Part shown: positions 1 to 11,237 of the stretch, one piece after another
How positions within the stretch are numbered: the stretch's first letter is position 1
How the letters are laid out: the number at the start of each line of letters is the position of its first letter
Assembly: GCA_019915015.1 (NCBI GenBank)
Contig: JAHBBC010000015.1
Coordinates: 806,001 to 870,000, forward strand
Origin: Auriscalpium vulgare
Taxonomy: Eukaryota > Basidiomycota > Agaricomycetes > Russulales > Auriscalpiaceae
DNA length: 64,000 nt
Direction of reading: 5' to 3'
Translations under genes and position numbers: made by a program
Notes under the pieces: model-generated
Databases searched by the model: none
What the model saw: the letters and a program-made list of their open reading frames with translations, nothing else
Told to the model about the DNA's origin: nothing

Positions 1-458
1 TACTGGACGTGGCTTGCCTTGAAATCCAAAGCATTGTTGCGGATGCGCTAGATTCTTACAGAATGAAGCATACTATAGTACTATGGATTGGGATGACGAC
101 ATGTGTACGAATATATCGAGTTCAGAATCTGGCTCAATATGCCCAGCTTGTACATTGCTATAGCCCATGAGATATTGATGATTTTGATGTCCTCCTGCGA
201 TGGACCGGTGCATTAGTTATTGCGTTAAATAATCAGGCTTGCAGACTGCAACCCCGCGAATTGGCTCTGAGTCTGAGATCTACGCGCCTTGAATAATCAC
301 CTTCACCTTCACCTTCACCTTCACCTTCAGCATCATCATCACAAGGCTTTCATTGACTTGACTTCAGACACTGCATCTCAGTTTATTGAAATGTGAGCAT
401 CAATGGCTTGTTGTGTAGCAAAATCCTCACAGACACTCACCTGGCAGCGCAACTTGCG
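1..458. other. upstream sequence with ACCTTC microsatellite
   Basis: No gene is visible here. From about 141 onward the sequence is the left part of the duplicated SMYD segment. A run of CACCTT/ACCTTC hexamers lies at about 298-330. The matching place in the second segment (about 4327-4345) has fewer units, so the tract changed length after the duplication. Confidence 0.6.
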
Positions 459-1897
459 ATGTCGTTATTAGGTCTACGTGCAGAACGACAGGCCAAAGAC
501 GCTAAGTCCTTCGTCAAAGCCGACCCACAGCATCTCGATGAAAATACAAGGACTCTTGAAAAGGCAGCGTTATCCATATCTGCCACCGACGCCGTTGAAG
601 CCGAGGCAGCCGAGCCGCTGTACCACAGCCTCCCTCCATCCATCCACATACGCACCTCCCCAGAACGCGGTCGCGGGATCTGGGCGACGCGCACTCTGAA
701 AAGAGGTGAGCTCAGACCGCCATACTCCCGAAAGGATGTCTGACGAATACCAGGTGAGATCATCTTCCGCGCCAAGCCGCACACCCATGTCCTCGCCACG
801 AAGAATCTCGAGCATTACTGCTCGTCATGTGTTGCACCTGCGCCGGAGGTTGGTTTAAAGCGTTGTACCCGATGTCGCGTACTCTGGTATTGCAACCCGT
901 GAGTGTCAGTGGATACAACGAACGTACAGAGCTCATTTAATGGTTTCCTAGACTTGCCAAAACAACGACTGGGCGGCGCATAAGCAGGAGTGCACAGCTA
1001 TGCAGAGATGGGCTGCCGGGGCACCGTCTTCCGACGTTGCGATCCCTACAGAGCCCATCAGGTGCATAGGCCGCATACTCTGGAGGAAGCAAAAGAAGGG
1101 CCCGAACAGTGTTTGGGTACGCACACCTCGTCCCATTGCTTCCTGACCTTCCCTCATATTGCTCTCAGGCGCGAGAGGTCGATGCAATGCAGTCTCGTAC
1201 GTCCTTACTCCAAGTCCTAGAATCGCACTCCTCATCTATTATGAAGACAGGACGAAACTGCCGCCCTCGGCCACGGAATCACACACCCACCCCTCGCACG
1301 CCGTCATCCGCTACCTCGGGCTCACTGCACCATCCGAGCTGGGCGCCTTCGGCATGCATTCCGCCGCCGACATTACGGACGTGATCTTCCGCCTTCTCCC
1401 GCGTGCGTCTTTTTCTACCTATTAACCCGTGTACGCTACATACGCCGTATGGGGTTGTTTCAGTTCGCGACAAACTCCATCACGTACGTCGCCCTCGTTG
1501 ACCCTCTGGGCGTCTCTGTATCGCCTTCAGTGGCACTCATCAATCACTCGTGTGAGCCAAACGCCGTCGTCGTGTTCCCACGCGCGTCTAGCGCCCCTGC
1601 GAACGACGAGCCTGCGATGCATGTTGTCGCGCTGCGGGATATAGCGACTGATGAAGAGGTGCGCGCCGTGCGCATTGCACCTCCAGTGAGAGCTGGGTGT
1701 GGCTCCAGGTCTTCACCGCATACATCGATACCACGCTGCCTATGCGCAAAGACAGGAAGCATTGTCTGCGACGTACAATTTCGCTTGCAAGTGCAGCCTC
1801 TGCTCGAAGCATCCGGCGCGGCGAACGGCAGCGACCCTCGTGAGGCCATATGGTGCCTGAAGTCCTGCGGAGGCTCATGTCCCTTTCCAACCGAAGG
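141..1897 (+). repeat. large direct repeat, copy 1 (SMYD segment)
   Basis: This stretch is nearly identical to 4163-5833. The match starts at the shared sequence CCCAGCTTGTACATTGCTAT and ends abruptly after CCTTTCCAACCGAAGG. It covers the upstream region and exons 1-7 of the SMYD gene but not exons 8 and 9. The copies differ by scattered substitutions and small indels, which suggests a fairly recent segmental duplication with the D-amino-acid oxidase gene between the copies. Confidence 0.9.
459..1897 (+). pseudogene. decayed SMYD-type MYND/SET protein copy
   Basis: This is a broken copy of the intact gene at 4410-6589. It keeps the start MSLLGLRAERQ, the GRGIWATRTLKRG beginning of the SET domain, the MYND finger (CSSC, CTRC, C and H ligands) and the NHSCEPNA SET motif. 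The damage is visible by direct comparison. A one-base deletion near 1740 shifts the frame after YIDTTLP, and an 8-base insertion follows near 1812. The exon 5 donor region carries 10 extra bases near 1392. Homology stops at about 1897, so exons 8 and 9 are missing. A short N-terminal product could still be made, but the full enzyme cannot. Confidence 0.85.
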
Positions 1898-2515
1898 TTG
1901 CACGGTCCTGTTGTCCGCGCAGGGCCCTTGCGTGTGCAGATGACGGCGGCGTCGACGGTGCCGCTGATCCCTCGCCGTGCGCGGTCCTGGCGGCTCCCGC
2001 GAGGACCTCGCTGCGTCTCGTGCGCTGCGCGCGAGCGCCAGCCGCTCTAGCAATGGCTGGGCGCGCCTGAGCCCGCGGGGTGCGTGCGAGACTCCGCAGG
2101 TACACCGAGTGGGCCCGGAGGTGCCCCGCGGAACTGAAGTCCCTCGGTGACTGACAGAGAATCGTCTACGGATGAGTATCGCCGCTGCGCGCCGAGTGAA
2201 GCACATCCTTCACGACGGCGAGCATCGACGACGCCTCCTCGCGCTCGTAGCACACGCCGTTTTCACCCGCCCGCCTTCCCCTTCTTCGCCTGTGCATCAC
2301 GCTGTTCTGATTTGTTTTGGTTTGGTGTTCATTTCCTTCATTCTCCTTTATGTGTCCGGGTCATCACGCTCAGCGGCTCAACACGGATCAGCAGGTCTTG
2401 AAGGATGCACTGAGCCGGGAGACCCGCAGGCGACAATGCTTAAAAGCAAAGGGTGCACACTGGAGTAGAGCACTCACCCCCACTGACATTTTCCTTCTTC
2501 CACTTGTACACCACG
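1898..2515. other. unassigned sequence after the pseudogene
   Basis: The sequence here no longer matches the second SMYD copy. It is GC-rich with several open stretches on both strands, but none shows a recognisable domain or a consistent exon chain. It includes the breakpoint of the duplication at its left edge and presumably the promoter of the downstream oxidase on its right. I cannot assign any gene. Confidence 0.5.
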
Positions 2516-4157
2516 ATGACAACCTTCTCATCCGAAGTCTTTCTGGGGCGTCTCGATGATGGCGAACTTACTTTTCACACGGATCCACCATCCGTTCATT
2601 ACCCCTCTGCGATTCCAAAGAAGCGCGTCCTCGTTATTGGAGGTGGTGTCACCGGATTCACAGTTCGTTTCAGAGCTCATGTCTTCACGGATATATTTCT
2701 TACGGCCTTTTCAGACTGCTTGGGCACTTCTGGATGCTGGATACGAGGTCACTGTTCTCGCAGAGAAATGGGCTGACCCGAAAGATCGCATCACTTCACA
2801 AATTGCTGGGGCCTTGTACGCGTTTTTATCCAGTGCTACGTAGACTTGAGCTGATCCACTTACTCTCCAAGATGGGAATGGCCTCCAGCTGTTTGTGGCA
2901 AACACACTGATGTGAGTACAACGTCATCTCATTGTTCCACCTTGCTCATCTCTCATAGGTCATCTCCCTCTCCAACTCCAAGCGTTGGTGTATGACATCT
3001 TATCGCATCTTCGACAAACTTCAAGAAATGCTGCCTGTAAACGAGTATATGGATCACGGAGTCCGTATGCGCATGGCCAACTTCTTCTTCGACATGAAGC
3101 TTGAAACCATGCCCGACCGCGGCCAACTAGACAAACTCGAGGAAATCATGGAACAGTCTGATGTATGTGATGTAGACACTTCTTTCTTCGGCTAGCATGC
3201 TGATCTTTGAATGATAGATCAAAGGTGTGAGGCGCGACGCCAAGATTGTCAGTGAACATCAGGTGAACCAACAAGCTGGTGTGGTCGACGCATACCAACA
3301 TCTGGCACCTGTCATCGACACTGATGCCTACATGCATTGGATCCAATTTGTGGTTGTTGGCAAAGGGGCACTGCTCCAAACTTGTCGCATCGAGGGGGAT
3401 TTACTTGACCAGGAAAAGGAGCTTTTGGCCGAGTACGGCGCGGAGGCCATCGTTAACGCCACTGGTCTGGCTGGCTGCGAGCTTGCGGGCGATAACTCCG
3501 TCTATCCACTTCGCGGTGCACTCATCCGCGTCGTCAACGACGGGAAGCGTTTCCCCAAAGTCACCAAGGCCCTTGTCGTCACGCATGACGACACCCGCGG
3601 TGAAGATGAAGACATCGTGTTCATCGTTCCGAGGAACGATAACACTCTGATCCTTGGAGGTACGTCAACCCTGCGCTGTCTGATGCCGACGCTTAAGTCC
3701 TCCAGGTCTGGCTCAGCCGAACATCTATGCACTCGATCTCACACTAGAAAGCCCTGAGATCGTTCGGATGCGTGCGCGGTGTAACAACTTCGTACCCGGT
3801 CTGGAGAGCGCCGAGTACGATCCGGATGCCCCACTTGTTCAAGGCCTGCGGCCCTTCCGAGGCAGCAACGTTCGCGTCGAACGTGAATTACGCCCTCGCT
3901 GTGATGGAACCATGAGCCGGATCGTTCACTCATACGGCCAGGGCGGAGCCGGATTCTCTCTCTCCTTCGGATGTGCGAATAATGTATGCTCTTTTGCAAC
4001 TCCCCCCAACTCTTCGCTAACGTGCCACCCAAAGGTTCTACATCTCATCGAGGAGCTGGAGCAGAATGTGCGGCCATCCAGGATGACGCTGTCACAAGAC
4101 CCAGGCAGGTGTTGCAGTAAACCAGATATCTATCCCGTGTCTTGTGCCATATTGTAG
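2516..4157 (+). CDS. FAD-dependent D-amino-acid oxidase
   Basis: The gene probably oxidises D-amino acids to keto acids with release of hydrogen peroxide, a reaction usually placed in peroxisomes. Seven exons (2516-2662, 2715-2815, 2872-2911, 2959-3162, 3218-3659, 3706-3983, 4035-4157) keep one frame and give 444 residues. The FAD fold shows VLVIGGGVTGF near residue 40. Family blocks follow: NATGLAGCELAGD, YPLRGALIRV, QGLRPFRGSNVRVERE with the substrate-binding arginine region, and HSYGQGGAGFSLSFG near the C-terminus. The protein is longer than the usual 340-380 residues because of an N-terminal extension and a Cys-containing tail ending AIL, which is not a canonical peroxisomal signal. D-aspartate oxidase is the alternative; the substrate cannot be told from sequence. 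It lies between the two SMYD copies. Confidence 0.92.
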
Positions 4158-4162
4158 TATAT

Positions 4163-5833
4163 TCCCAGCTTGTACATTGCTATAGCCCATGAGATATTGA
4201 TGATTGTGATGTCCTCCTGTGCATTAGTTATTGCGTTATGTAATCAGGCCTGCAGACTGCAACCCCGCGAATTGGCTCTGAGTCTGAGATCTGAGGCACA
4301 GCGCGTCAGACGCGCCTTGAATAATCGCCTTCACCTTCACCTTCAGCATCGTCATCACAAGGCTTTCATTGACTCGACTTCAGACACTCACCGGGAAGCG
4401 CAACTTGCGATGTCGTTCTTAGGTCTACGTGCAGAACGACAGGCCAAAGACGCTAAGTCTTTCGTCAAAGCCGATCCAAAGCATCTCGATGAAAATACAA
4501 GGACTCTTGAAAAGGCAGCGTTATCCATATCTGCCACCGACGCCGTTGAAGCCGAGGCAGCCGAGCCGCTGTACCACAGCCTCCCTCCATCCATCCACAT
4601 ACGCACCTCCCCAGAACGCGGTCGCGGGATCTGGGCGACGCGCACTCTGAAAAGAGGTGAGCTCAGACCGCCATACTCCCGAAAGGATGTCTGACGAATA
4701 TCAGGTGAGATCATCTTCCGCGCCAAGCCGCACACCCATGTCCTCGCCACGAAGAATCTCGAGCATTACTGCTCGTCATGTGTTGCACCTGCGCCGGAGG
4801 TTGGTTTAAAGCGTTGTACCCGATGTCGCGTACTCTGGTATTGTAATCCCGTGAGTGTCAGTTGATACAACGAACGTACAGAGCTCATTTAATGGTTTCC
4901 TAGACTTGCCAAAACAACGACTGGGCGGCGCATAAGCAGGAGTGCACAGCTATGCAGAGATGGGCTGCCGGGGCACCGTCTTCCGACGTTGCGATCCCTG
5001 CAGAGCCCATCAGGTGCATAGGCCGCCTACTCTGGAGGAAGCAAAAGAAGGGCCCGAACAGTGTTTGGGTACGCACACCTCGTCCCATTGCTTCCTGACC
5101 TTCCCTCATACTGCTCTCAGGCGCGAGAGGTCGACACAATGCTGTCTCGTACGTCCCTACTCCAAGCCCTAGAATCACAGTTCTCATCTATTATGAAGAC
5201 AGGACAAACCTGCCGCCCTCGGCCACGGAATCACACACCCACCTCGCGCACGCCGTCATCCGCTACCTTGGGCTGACTGCACCGTCCGAGCTGGGCGCCT
5301 TCGGGATGCATTCCGCCGCCGACATCGTGGACGTGATCTCACGCGTGCGTCTTTTTCACCTATCCACCACCTGTGTACGCTAAGCCGTGTGGGTTTCTTC
5401 CAGTTCGCGACGAACTCCATCACATTGACGTCGCCCTCATTGACCCCTCTGGGCGTCTCTGTATCGCCTTCAGTGGCACTCATCAATCACTCGTGTGAGC
5501 CAAACGCCGTCGTCGTGTTCCCACGCGCGTCTAGCGCCCCTGCGAACGACGAGCCTGCGATGCATGTTGTCGCGCTGCGGGATATAGCGGCTGATGAAGA
5601 GGTGCGCGCCGTGCGCATCACACCTACAGTGGGAGCTGAGTGGGGCTCCAGGTCTTCACCGCATACATCGATACCACGCTGCCCTATGCGCAAAGACAGG
5701 AAGCATTGTCTGCGACGTATAATTTCCCTTGCAAGTGCAGCCTCTGCTCGAAGCATCCGAACGGCAGCGACCCTCGTGAGGCCATATGGTGCCCGAAGTC
5801 CTGCGGGGGCTCATGTCCTTTTCCAACCGAGGG
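4163..5833 (+). repeat. large direct repeat, copy 2 (SMYD segment)
   Basis: This is the partner of 141-1897. It includes the 5' flank and exons 1-7 of the intact SMYD gene. Here the gene continues past the repeat end into exons 8 and 9, so this is more likely the parental locus. Confidence 0.9.
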
Positions 5834-6589
5834 TACGAGATTTTACCTCTCGTACACGTAGTCTTCTGACCCACGTTGCAGAGGATCCACTAACGAGATG
5901 CTACAGATGTCGTTCTGCTGTGCCCTCTACTGACTCTGTCTTGGATGCCATCCGAATCGGTCAAGAAGCCTTCGAGAAGGCGACGGCAGTGCAACTTACT
6001 GGTACTTTCCATCGCAGCAATTGGAATGCTTTCTCACCCTTTCTCAGACCTGCCCAAAGCCCTGCAACTGACCACAAATGTCTTACCCATCTTAACGTCT
6101 CACAAGGTCCTCTCTTCCGCGCACCCACTTCTTGCGCTTACACGTCTCCACCAATCCCTCCTCCTCGCGTCCTTTCCCCCCGCGATTACCCAGGACGCCC
6201 TTGACGCCATCGTCCGCGCAACCTCCGCGTCCGTCTCCGGCATCTCCGCCGTGCTCCCCGCCGGCCATCCCATTCGCGCACTCGCGCTCGCGGAGCTTGG
6301 CAAGCTCTTGGCAGTCGACGAGCCTGCGCCAAAGAACACGAGCCCCGATACCCAAGTTGGTGGTGCGTTTCCGCCGTCGGGGCCCGCGCGCCTGCGGCTC
6401 GCGTACGACACGCTCGTGCAGGCGAGGGCGGAGTTAAGGGTCGGGTTTGGAGAGCAGAACGAGGGCGGTGAGGTAGGTTTGGAGATACGCGAAATGGCGG
6501 TGAGAGTGGAGAAGGAGCTCGCGGTATGGAAGCAAGGCGTTCGCAATATCATCGAAGACACGCCGAAGCCCACCAAGAGCATCAAGTAG
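4410..6589 (+). CDS. SMYD-type MYND/SET-domain lysine methyltransferase
   Basis: Nine exons (4410-4656, 4705-4850, 4904-5068, 5121-5148, 5199-5344, 5404-5601, 5652-5832, 5882-6001, 6048-6589) give 590 residues in one frame. The first SET part is RGIWATRTLKRGEIIF. The MYND zinc finger follows (YCSSC, RCTRCRVLWYC, then a WAAHKQEC end). The SET core has NHSCEPNAVVVF, then YIDTTLP, and a post-SET CKCSLC cluster. The C-terminal 200 residues look helical, as in SMYD proteins. Members methylate lysines on histones or other proteins; the substrate here is unknown. The start at MSFLGLRAERQ is shared with the decayed copy. The 28-base exon 4 and the 50-base intron after it are needed to keep the frame. 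A possible polyadenylation signal AATAAA lies near 6656. Confidence 0.9.
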
Positions 6590-6710
6590 TGGGTCCTAAT
6601 CGCTTCGGACGACGCTCATGACGTGCTCCATATCTGAATAATATGGCATGGTTCCAATAAAAATCGCGTATCACATATGTCAGAGTACAGCGAGAGGCGA
6701 ATCGTGCAAC

Positions 6711-8529
6711 TCATGATTCAGACGCCGCCGGCTCGTCTTTCGCCTCAAGGCTGTCTACCGCCTCGGCCTCTGCCTCTGGCTCCGCCTTTGCCTCTGGCTC
6801 CGCCTTTGCCTCTGGCTCCGCCTTTTCATCGTGCTCATCCGAACTGGCCTCCGTGACATCTTCCTCTTCCTCATCTTCGTGTTGCTCCTTTTTAGGTGCC
6901 GCCGGCGCAGGGACCGCGGACTCATCCGCAGCGTCCGCCACCGCTGCATCGGCTGGCTCTGGCTCCGCAGCTGCAGGCGACTCTACTGCTGGCACGGGCG
7001 TCGGCTCCTCCGGACCAGCCGGCGCTGGCTCGGAACTGTCTGTAACGTCTCGTGACTCCTGCTCGTGCTCCTCATGTTCGGCTTCCTGCTCAATTTCCTC
7101 GAGTTCGTCCTCGGTGACGTCCGCCGGGATGTCGTCCAGCGGCTCGACGAGGTCAACGGGTGCAGCGTCCTCTTCTACGCCACCCGCCAGGATTGGGTCC
7201 ACAGGAGAGACCTGCTCGTGCGCTGATGCTGTATCTTTCTCAACGGCCGCGGCAGAGGGCGGGGGTCCCTGCTTGGCGGACTCTTCCTCATGCACTGGCT
7301 CAACAGCCGCGCTAGAGTTTGGAGTAGGTGTCGGCGGCTCAACGTTGATGGCGGGCTCCTCTGGGGCGGGCTCGACAGGCTGCTGCGCTGCAGACTCGTG
7401 CCCCTCGCCCTTTGCCAGCTCTTCCTGCATGATATATGCCTCGCTGAACACCATGGTGTCTGTCCTGTTGCGTCCCTTCCTGGGGCTCGGGTTGCGGTCC
7501 ACGCCGCCCGGCGACGCACCGAGCCCAGCCTGCTCAAAGCGATGCTCCATACCCCTGCCGCGGTCCTCGTTCTCCTGGGGCTGCGGGTGCTGCGGGTCGA
7601 TCGCGGCCGCGAGCAGGCGCGGCGGGGACACGTCGCCGCCGTGCTCGTCTGCCGCCCGGTTGGGGATGACGAGGAACTCTGAGGGCACGAGGTCGAATTT
7701 GGAGGTGAGCGCAAGGAAGCGCGCATACAGGGACGACTCGGCTTCGGCCTGCTCGAAGACCTCGCGGTGATGGAAGTAGGCATGCGCGAATATCCGTCCG
7801 AGGCGGCGCGCGAGAGAGCTGAAATGCCGATGCGAGGTCGAGGGTATGGATATTCTATTCGGACTTGAGTACAAGACAGAAAGAGACTGGTTCGGACGCA
7901 CCTGGAAGGAAACGCTCGTGGGGAGTTGAGTAATGCCGTCGCGCTGTCTACGGTGTGCAGAATATAGTCTATGGCACAACATTGCTACCGTACGCATCAG
8001 ATTCAGGATAGCACAACTCCCGAGAGCGTAAGAACATACCTCCATTGAATTGTCGTTCCCGTGAGCAACGCACAAATACAGCCACTCGCCGGCCTTCATC
8101 TCAGGACACGTTTCTCGTGTACATTCTTGCTGCAACATAGTGATAAGAGGGTGAGAAAGATCCTGCGCCAGTCGTCTGGTACCAAAGCATCAGCCATATC
8201 TATGCATTAAGGCCAGGAAACGAGCCGAACCGTAATTGTTCATAGATCCAGCATGCCTCGTCCACCGCGAACTCGGCCTTCGCATCTCTCTCGGCTTCCG
8301 ACTCCTCACCCGGGGACGTGCTCGCTACATCTGTCTCCTCCTTCGCCTGCCGCGCCTCAGGGATAGAGACTATGGCCTCCACGTCATGGATATCCAGACG
8401 AATAACCAGGGAGATATATTCCTGCAACTGGAACGCGCTGTCAAGAGCAGCGAGCGAGGGCAGGCTCTTGACAGGGTAGAAGGTTGAAATACGGGAGCCC
8501 TTGAGCGGGCGTTGCAGAACGGTGGCCAT
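6711..8529 (-). CDS. MOB/phocein-family protein with acidic tail
   Basis: The N-terminal half is a MOB-like domain, a kinase-activator and scaffold fold used in NDR/LATS or STRIPAK signalling. It reads MATVLQRPLKGSRI, LQEYISLVIRLD, DEACWIYEQLRRLAQDLSHP, then QECTRETCPEMKAGEWLYLC and CCAIDYILHTVDSA. These keep the Cys/His pattern and helices of the family. The domain ends with HAYFHHREVFEQAEAESSLY. Three introns are needed to join these pieces. The C-terminal half is disordered and rich in Glu, Ala and Pro, with an 18-base tandem repeat that codes AEPEAK. Such tails are much longer than in animal MOBs. The start at 8529 was chosen because MATVLQRP begins the conserved block. The gene is divergent from the amidase and convergent with the SMYD gene. 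Confidence 0.88.
6772..6825 (-). repeat. 18-bp tandem repeat, three units, in coding sequence
   Basis: Three perfect units starting GCCTCTGGCTCCGCCTTT on the plus strand sit at 6772, 6790 and 6808. On the minus strand they encode repeated AEPEAK in the acidic tail of the MOB-family protein. The unit length is a multiple of three, so changes in copy number keep the frame. Confidence 0.95.
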
Positions 8530-8728
8530 TGGCGGGGGCGGGGTCGTCAGTGGTCGTCGGCGTCGTTGGTGAGGCGGACGCGCCGTGCCGTGCGACGTTG
8601 AAAGCACCTTCCAAGTATGGCAACTAGCAGTTCTCGTCCTGCAAGTCACCTGCGCGCCGTTGCCCTGCCACATTCTGCTCCCATGGCGCCTTCTCCATCT
8701 CCTCCACTTGCCACGGGTCGTGCAGGCC
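8530..8728. promoter_or_regulatory. shared divergent promoter region, MOB gene and amidase
   Basis: The two start codons lie head to head with 199 bases between them, so promoters of both genes must lie here or overlap the genes. No clear TATA box was picked out. This is an inference from position only. Confidence 0.4.
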
Positions 8729-10722
8729 ATGTTCTCCTACTTTGCCCACTGGCGCGCTTGGTGAGCTTTGTATATCTTGGCCCATAAACTGTTCTGACAT
8801 CTTGTTCCCATGTCAGTCGCGCAAAGCAGCTCGAACGCGAGGAAAGGATCAAGGCACTCCCGCCCGACTATCACTCCGCTATCACCGCCAATGATGCTGC
8901 CATTCTCCACCAGTCGGTGGCAGCACTCGCCGAGAGCGTCCGCTCCGGGGTCGTAGACCCACAGCACATCTTAGTGGCCTACGGCAAGAAGGCGCTACAG
9001 GCGCATTCGGCAACAAACTGCTTGACTGAGGTCATGATATCCAAGGCCGAAATATGGGCACAAGAGTGTAATAAGCAGGGCCCGCTCGCTGGCGTTCCGG
9101 TCAGCATGAAGGATACAGTCGGTGTCGCCGGCTTCGACTCTTGCATCGGTTATTCCGCTTGGGTCGGGAAGCCTTTCCAACAAGATGCTGCGCTCGTAAG
9201 GCTTCTCCGTGACGCAGGCGCGGTTCCTTTTGTCAAGACCAATATCCCCACGACACTATTATCATTCGAGTCTGTTTCCGATGTCTGGGGTCGAACGACG
9301 AACCCCCATTCAAAGGAACACTCTCCCGGGGGGTCGACGGGTGGAGAGGCAGCTCTCCTTGCGTTTGGAGGCTCGCGACTAGGGGTTGGGACAGACGTCG
9401 CAGGCTCTGTTCGTGTGCCGGCGCATTACAGTGGCATCTTCACCATCAAGGCATCCATGTCGCGATTTTTGAAGGCAGGAAATGCGTCCGGAATGGTTGG
9501 GCAAGAGGGTATCCCGCCGGTGTATTCTCCGATGACTCGAACGCTTGAGGACCTGGAGACTTTCTGGCGTGCTGTCATCAGCATGAAGCCATGGGATTAT
9601 GACCCGTCGGTACGTTTCATGGACCTTGAACATCTTCGTGCGATGGTGATTAGATCGGACATAGTGTGCACCTATCCCGTGGCGATCTATTGAACTGCCT
9701 CAGGTTCTCAAGATCGGAGTTTTATGGGATGACGGTCAGCATGAAGGGCCGTCTATCGCTCATCGCATGCTCACTTTGCGTTGCCCAGGTGTCGTTCAAC
9801 CATCCCCTGCCTGCCGCCGGGCCCTAGAGCGAGTAGTATCCCTTTTAAAGGTCGAAGGCCACAACGTGATATCTATGTGCGCCCTCTTTACTGTGACCGT
9901 GCGTGGTTTGGCCGACCTTGAAGCACACCAGCGAACCGCCCAGTCCATTCGAGGCGCTGAAAATTGGCTCTCAGCTTATGGCCAATGCCTGTGAGTGCCT
10001 CACTGGCTCCGACTAAATGTCGGCGTCTACTAACCCATGCAGCCAGGTATCGCGGCTACCTCTCACATTGGCTGGTGGGAAAATAATGATCCGGGCATCG
10101 CGCGCGGTGTGTTCGCCCTCAGGCTTCCTCGCTTCCTCAACAGACTGCACGCATGGTTCCGCCGTTATATCCTGCGGGACCCACTCTACGCCGAACTGAT
10201 TGAAAGCTGGCATGTCCAGGACGGACAGGAGTTCTACGCGCTCATCGGAAAGCGCGAGGAGTATCGCGGACGCTGGCTCGAGTATTGGCAAAAGGAAGGG
10301 TTTGATTTCCTCTTGACCGTACCCAACGCGCTGCCAGCAATGAAGCACCGCGACAGCAAATTGCAATGGAAGTCTTGTGGATATACTTTCCTGTTCAATG
10401 TCGTAAGTAACGTCCTTTATTCCACCATCTACTCGAGGACCCTGATATTGCCATTTCTCCCCAGTTGGACTACTCCGCCGGGGTGATGCCAATCACACAC
10501 GTCGACCGCACGCTTGACGCTCTGTCCCCCACGTTTAAAGCAAGAAACGGCGTGGAAGCCGGCGCTTTTGAAGGCTACGATGCTGACGAGATGCACGGCT
10601 TGCCCATCGGTGTACAACTGGTTGCCCGGCGCCTGGAAGAAGAGAAGGTGCTGGAGGGCCTGAAGATCATCCAGGGCTTGGCCCGAAAGAACGGGTCAGG
10701 ATACGTGCATACAGACTTTTAG
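8729..10722 (+). CDS. fungal amidase (amidase signature family)
   Basis: Seven exons (8729-8760, 8817-9609, 9665-9734, 9789-9876, 9932-9990, 10047-10402, 10465-10722) add up to 551 residues, a usual length for fungal acetamidase-like enzymes. The amidase signature shows the catalytic lysine in GVPVSMKDTVG, the Gly/Ser-rich stretch SPGGSTGGEAALLA with the cis-serine, and GTDVAGSVRVPA, which carries the nucleophile serine. GVPVSMKDT, PFVKTNIP and the C-terminal GLPIGVQLVARRLEEEKVL are typical. It would hydrolyse a carboxylic acid amide to acid and ammonia; the substrate is unknown. The sequence IPWRSIELPQVLKIGVLWDDG fixed exon 3, and the join to EPPSPFEALKIGSQ fixed the intron at 9877. The nucleophile region reads DVAGS rather than the commoner DIGGS. 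Confidence 0.92.
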
Positions 10723-11237
10723 ACCGCCTCTTCCATATGTGATCTTCGAACGCATCACCATCCTTTCGTCAATCCCGTGTCGAAGCTCACGCTGTCGCTA
10801 TCTGTAGTCGCGCAAGTGCTGCCATAACGATGCCGGTAGAATGCTGAATATCGAATCACGATTGGATGCGAAGTGCCATGTCCTGTATCTATTGCGAAGG
10901 CGATGTCGATGGCGAATCAGATCCAGGCAGAGCGGAGAACGATGTAGTGTTGGATGTAACTAATACAATGTGTGCCGACGGACCGAACGTAACGATGAAA
11001 GTCCAAGATTGTCTTGTGTAATGAAGTGACGGCAAAGAGCTGTGTCCTAGTAACTAATCGTACAAACTGTACATAAATTGGATGGATGATGAAATGAACG
11101 TGCGAAGAACAGAACGGATACTGCGTGATTGTCAGAGCGTGTCATGACAGCGAGCAAGAACGAAGACGCACAATAAAATTAACACTTCAGCCAGCAACAC
11201 GCTTCGAGAAGACCGCGATGGCAGCCTCGTCACCGCG
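10723..11237. other. convergent intergenic region
   Basis: This lies between the 3' ends of the amidase and the following minus-strand gene. It is less GC-rich than its neighbours, has stops in all frames, and probably holds both 3' untranslated regions. No other signal was found. Confidence 0.5.

Noticed and set aside
1544..2206. Minus-strand open frame over the SMYD pseudogene
   Set aside because: It is antisense to recognisable SMYD sequence for much of its length, is Arg-rich and has no domain.
6853..7770. Long plus-strand open frame rich in Ser and Ala
   Set aside because: It is the mirror of the acidic repeat tail of the minus-strand MOB-family gene; composition explains its openness.
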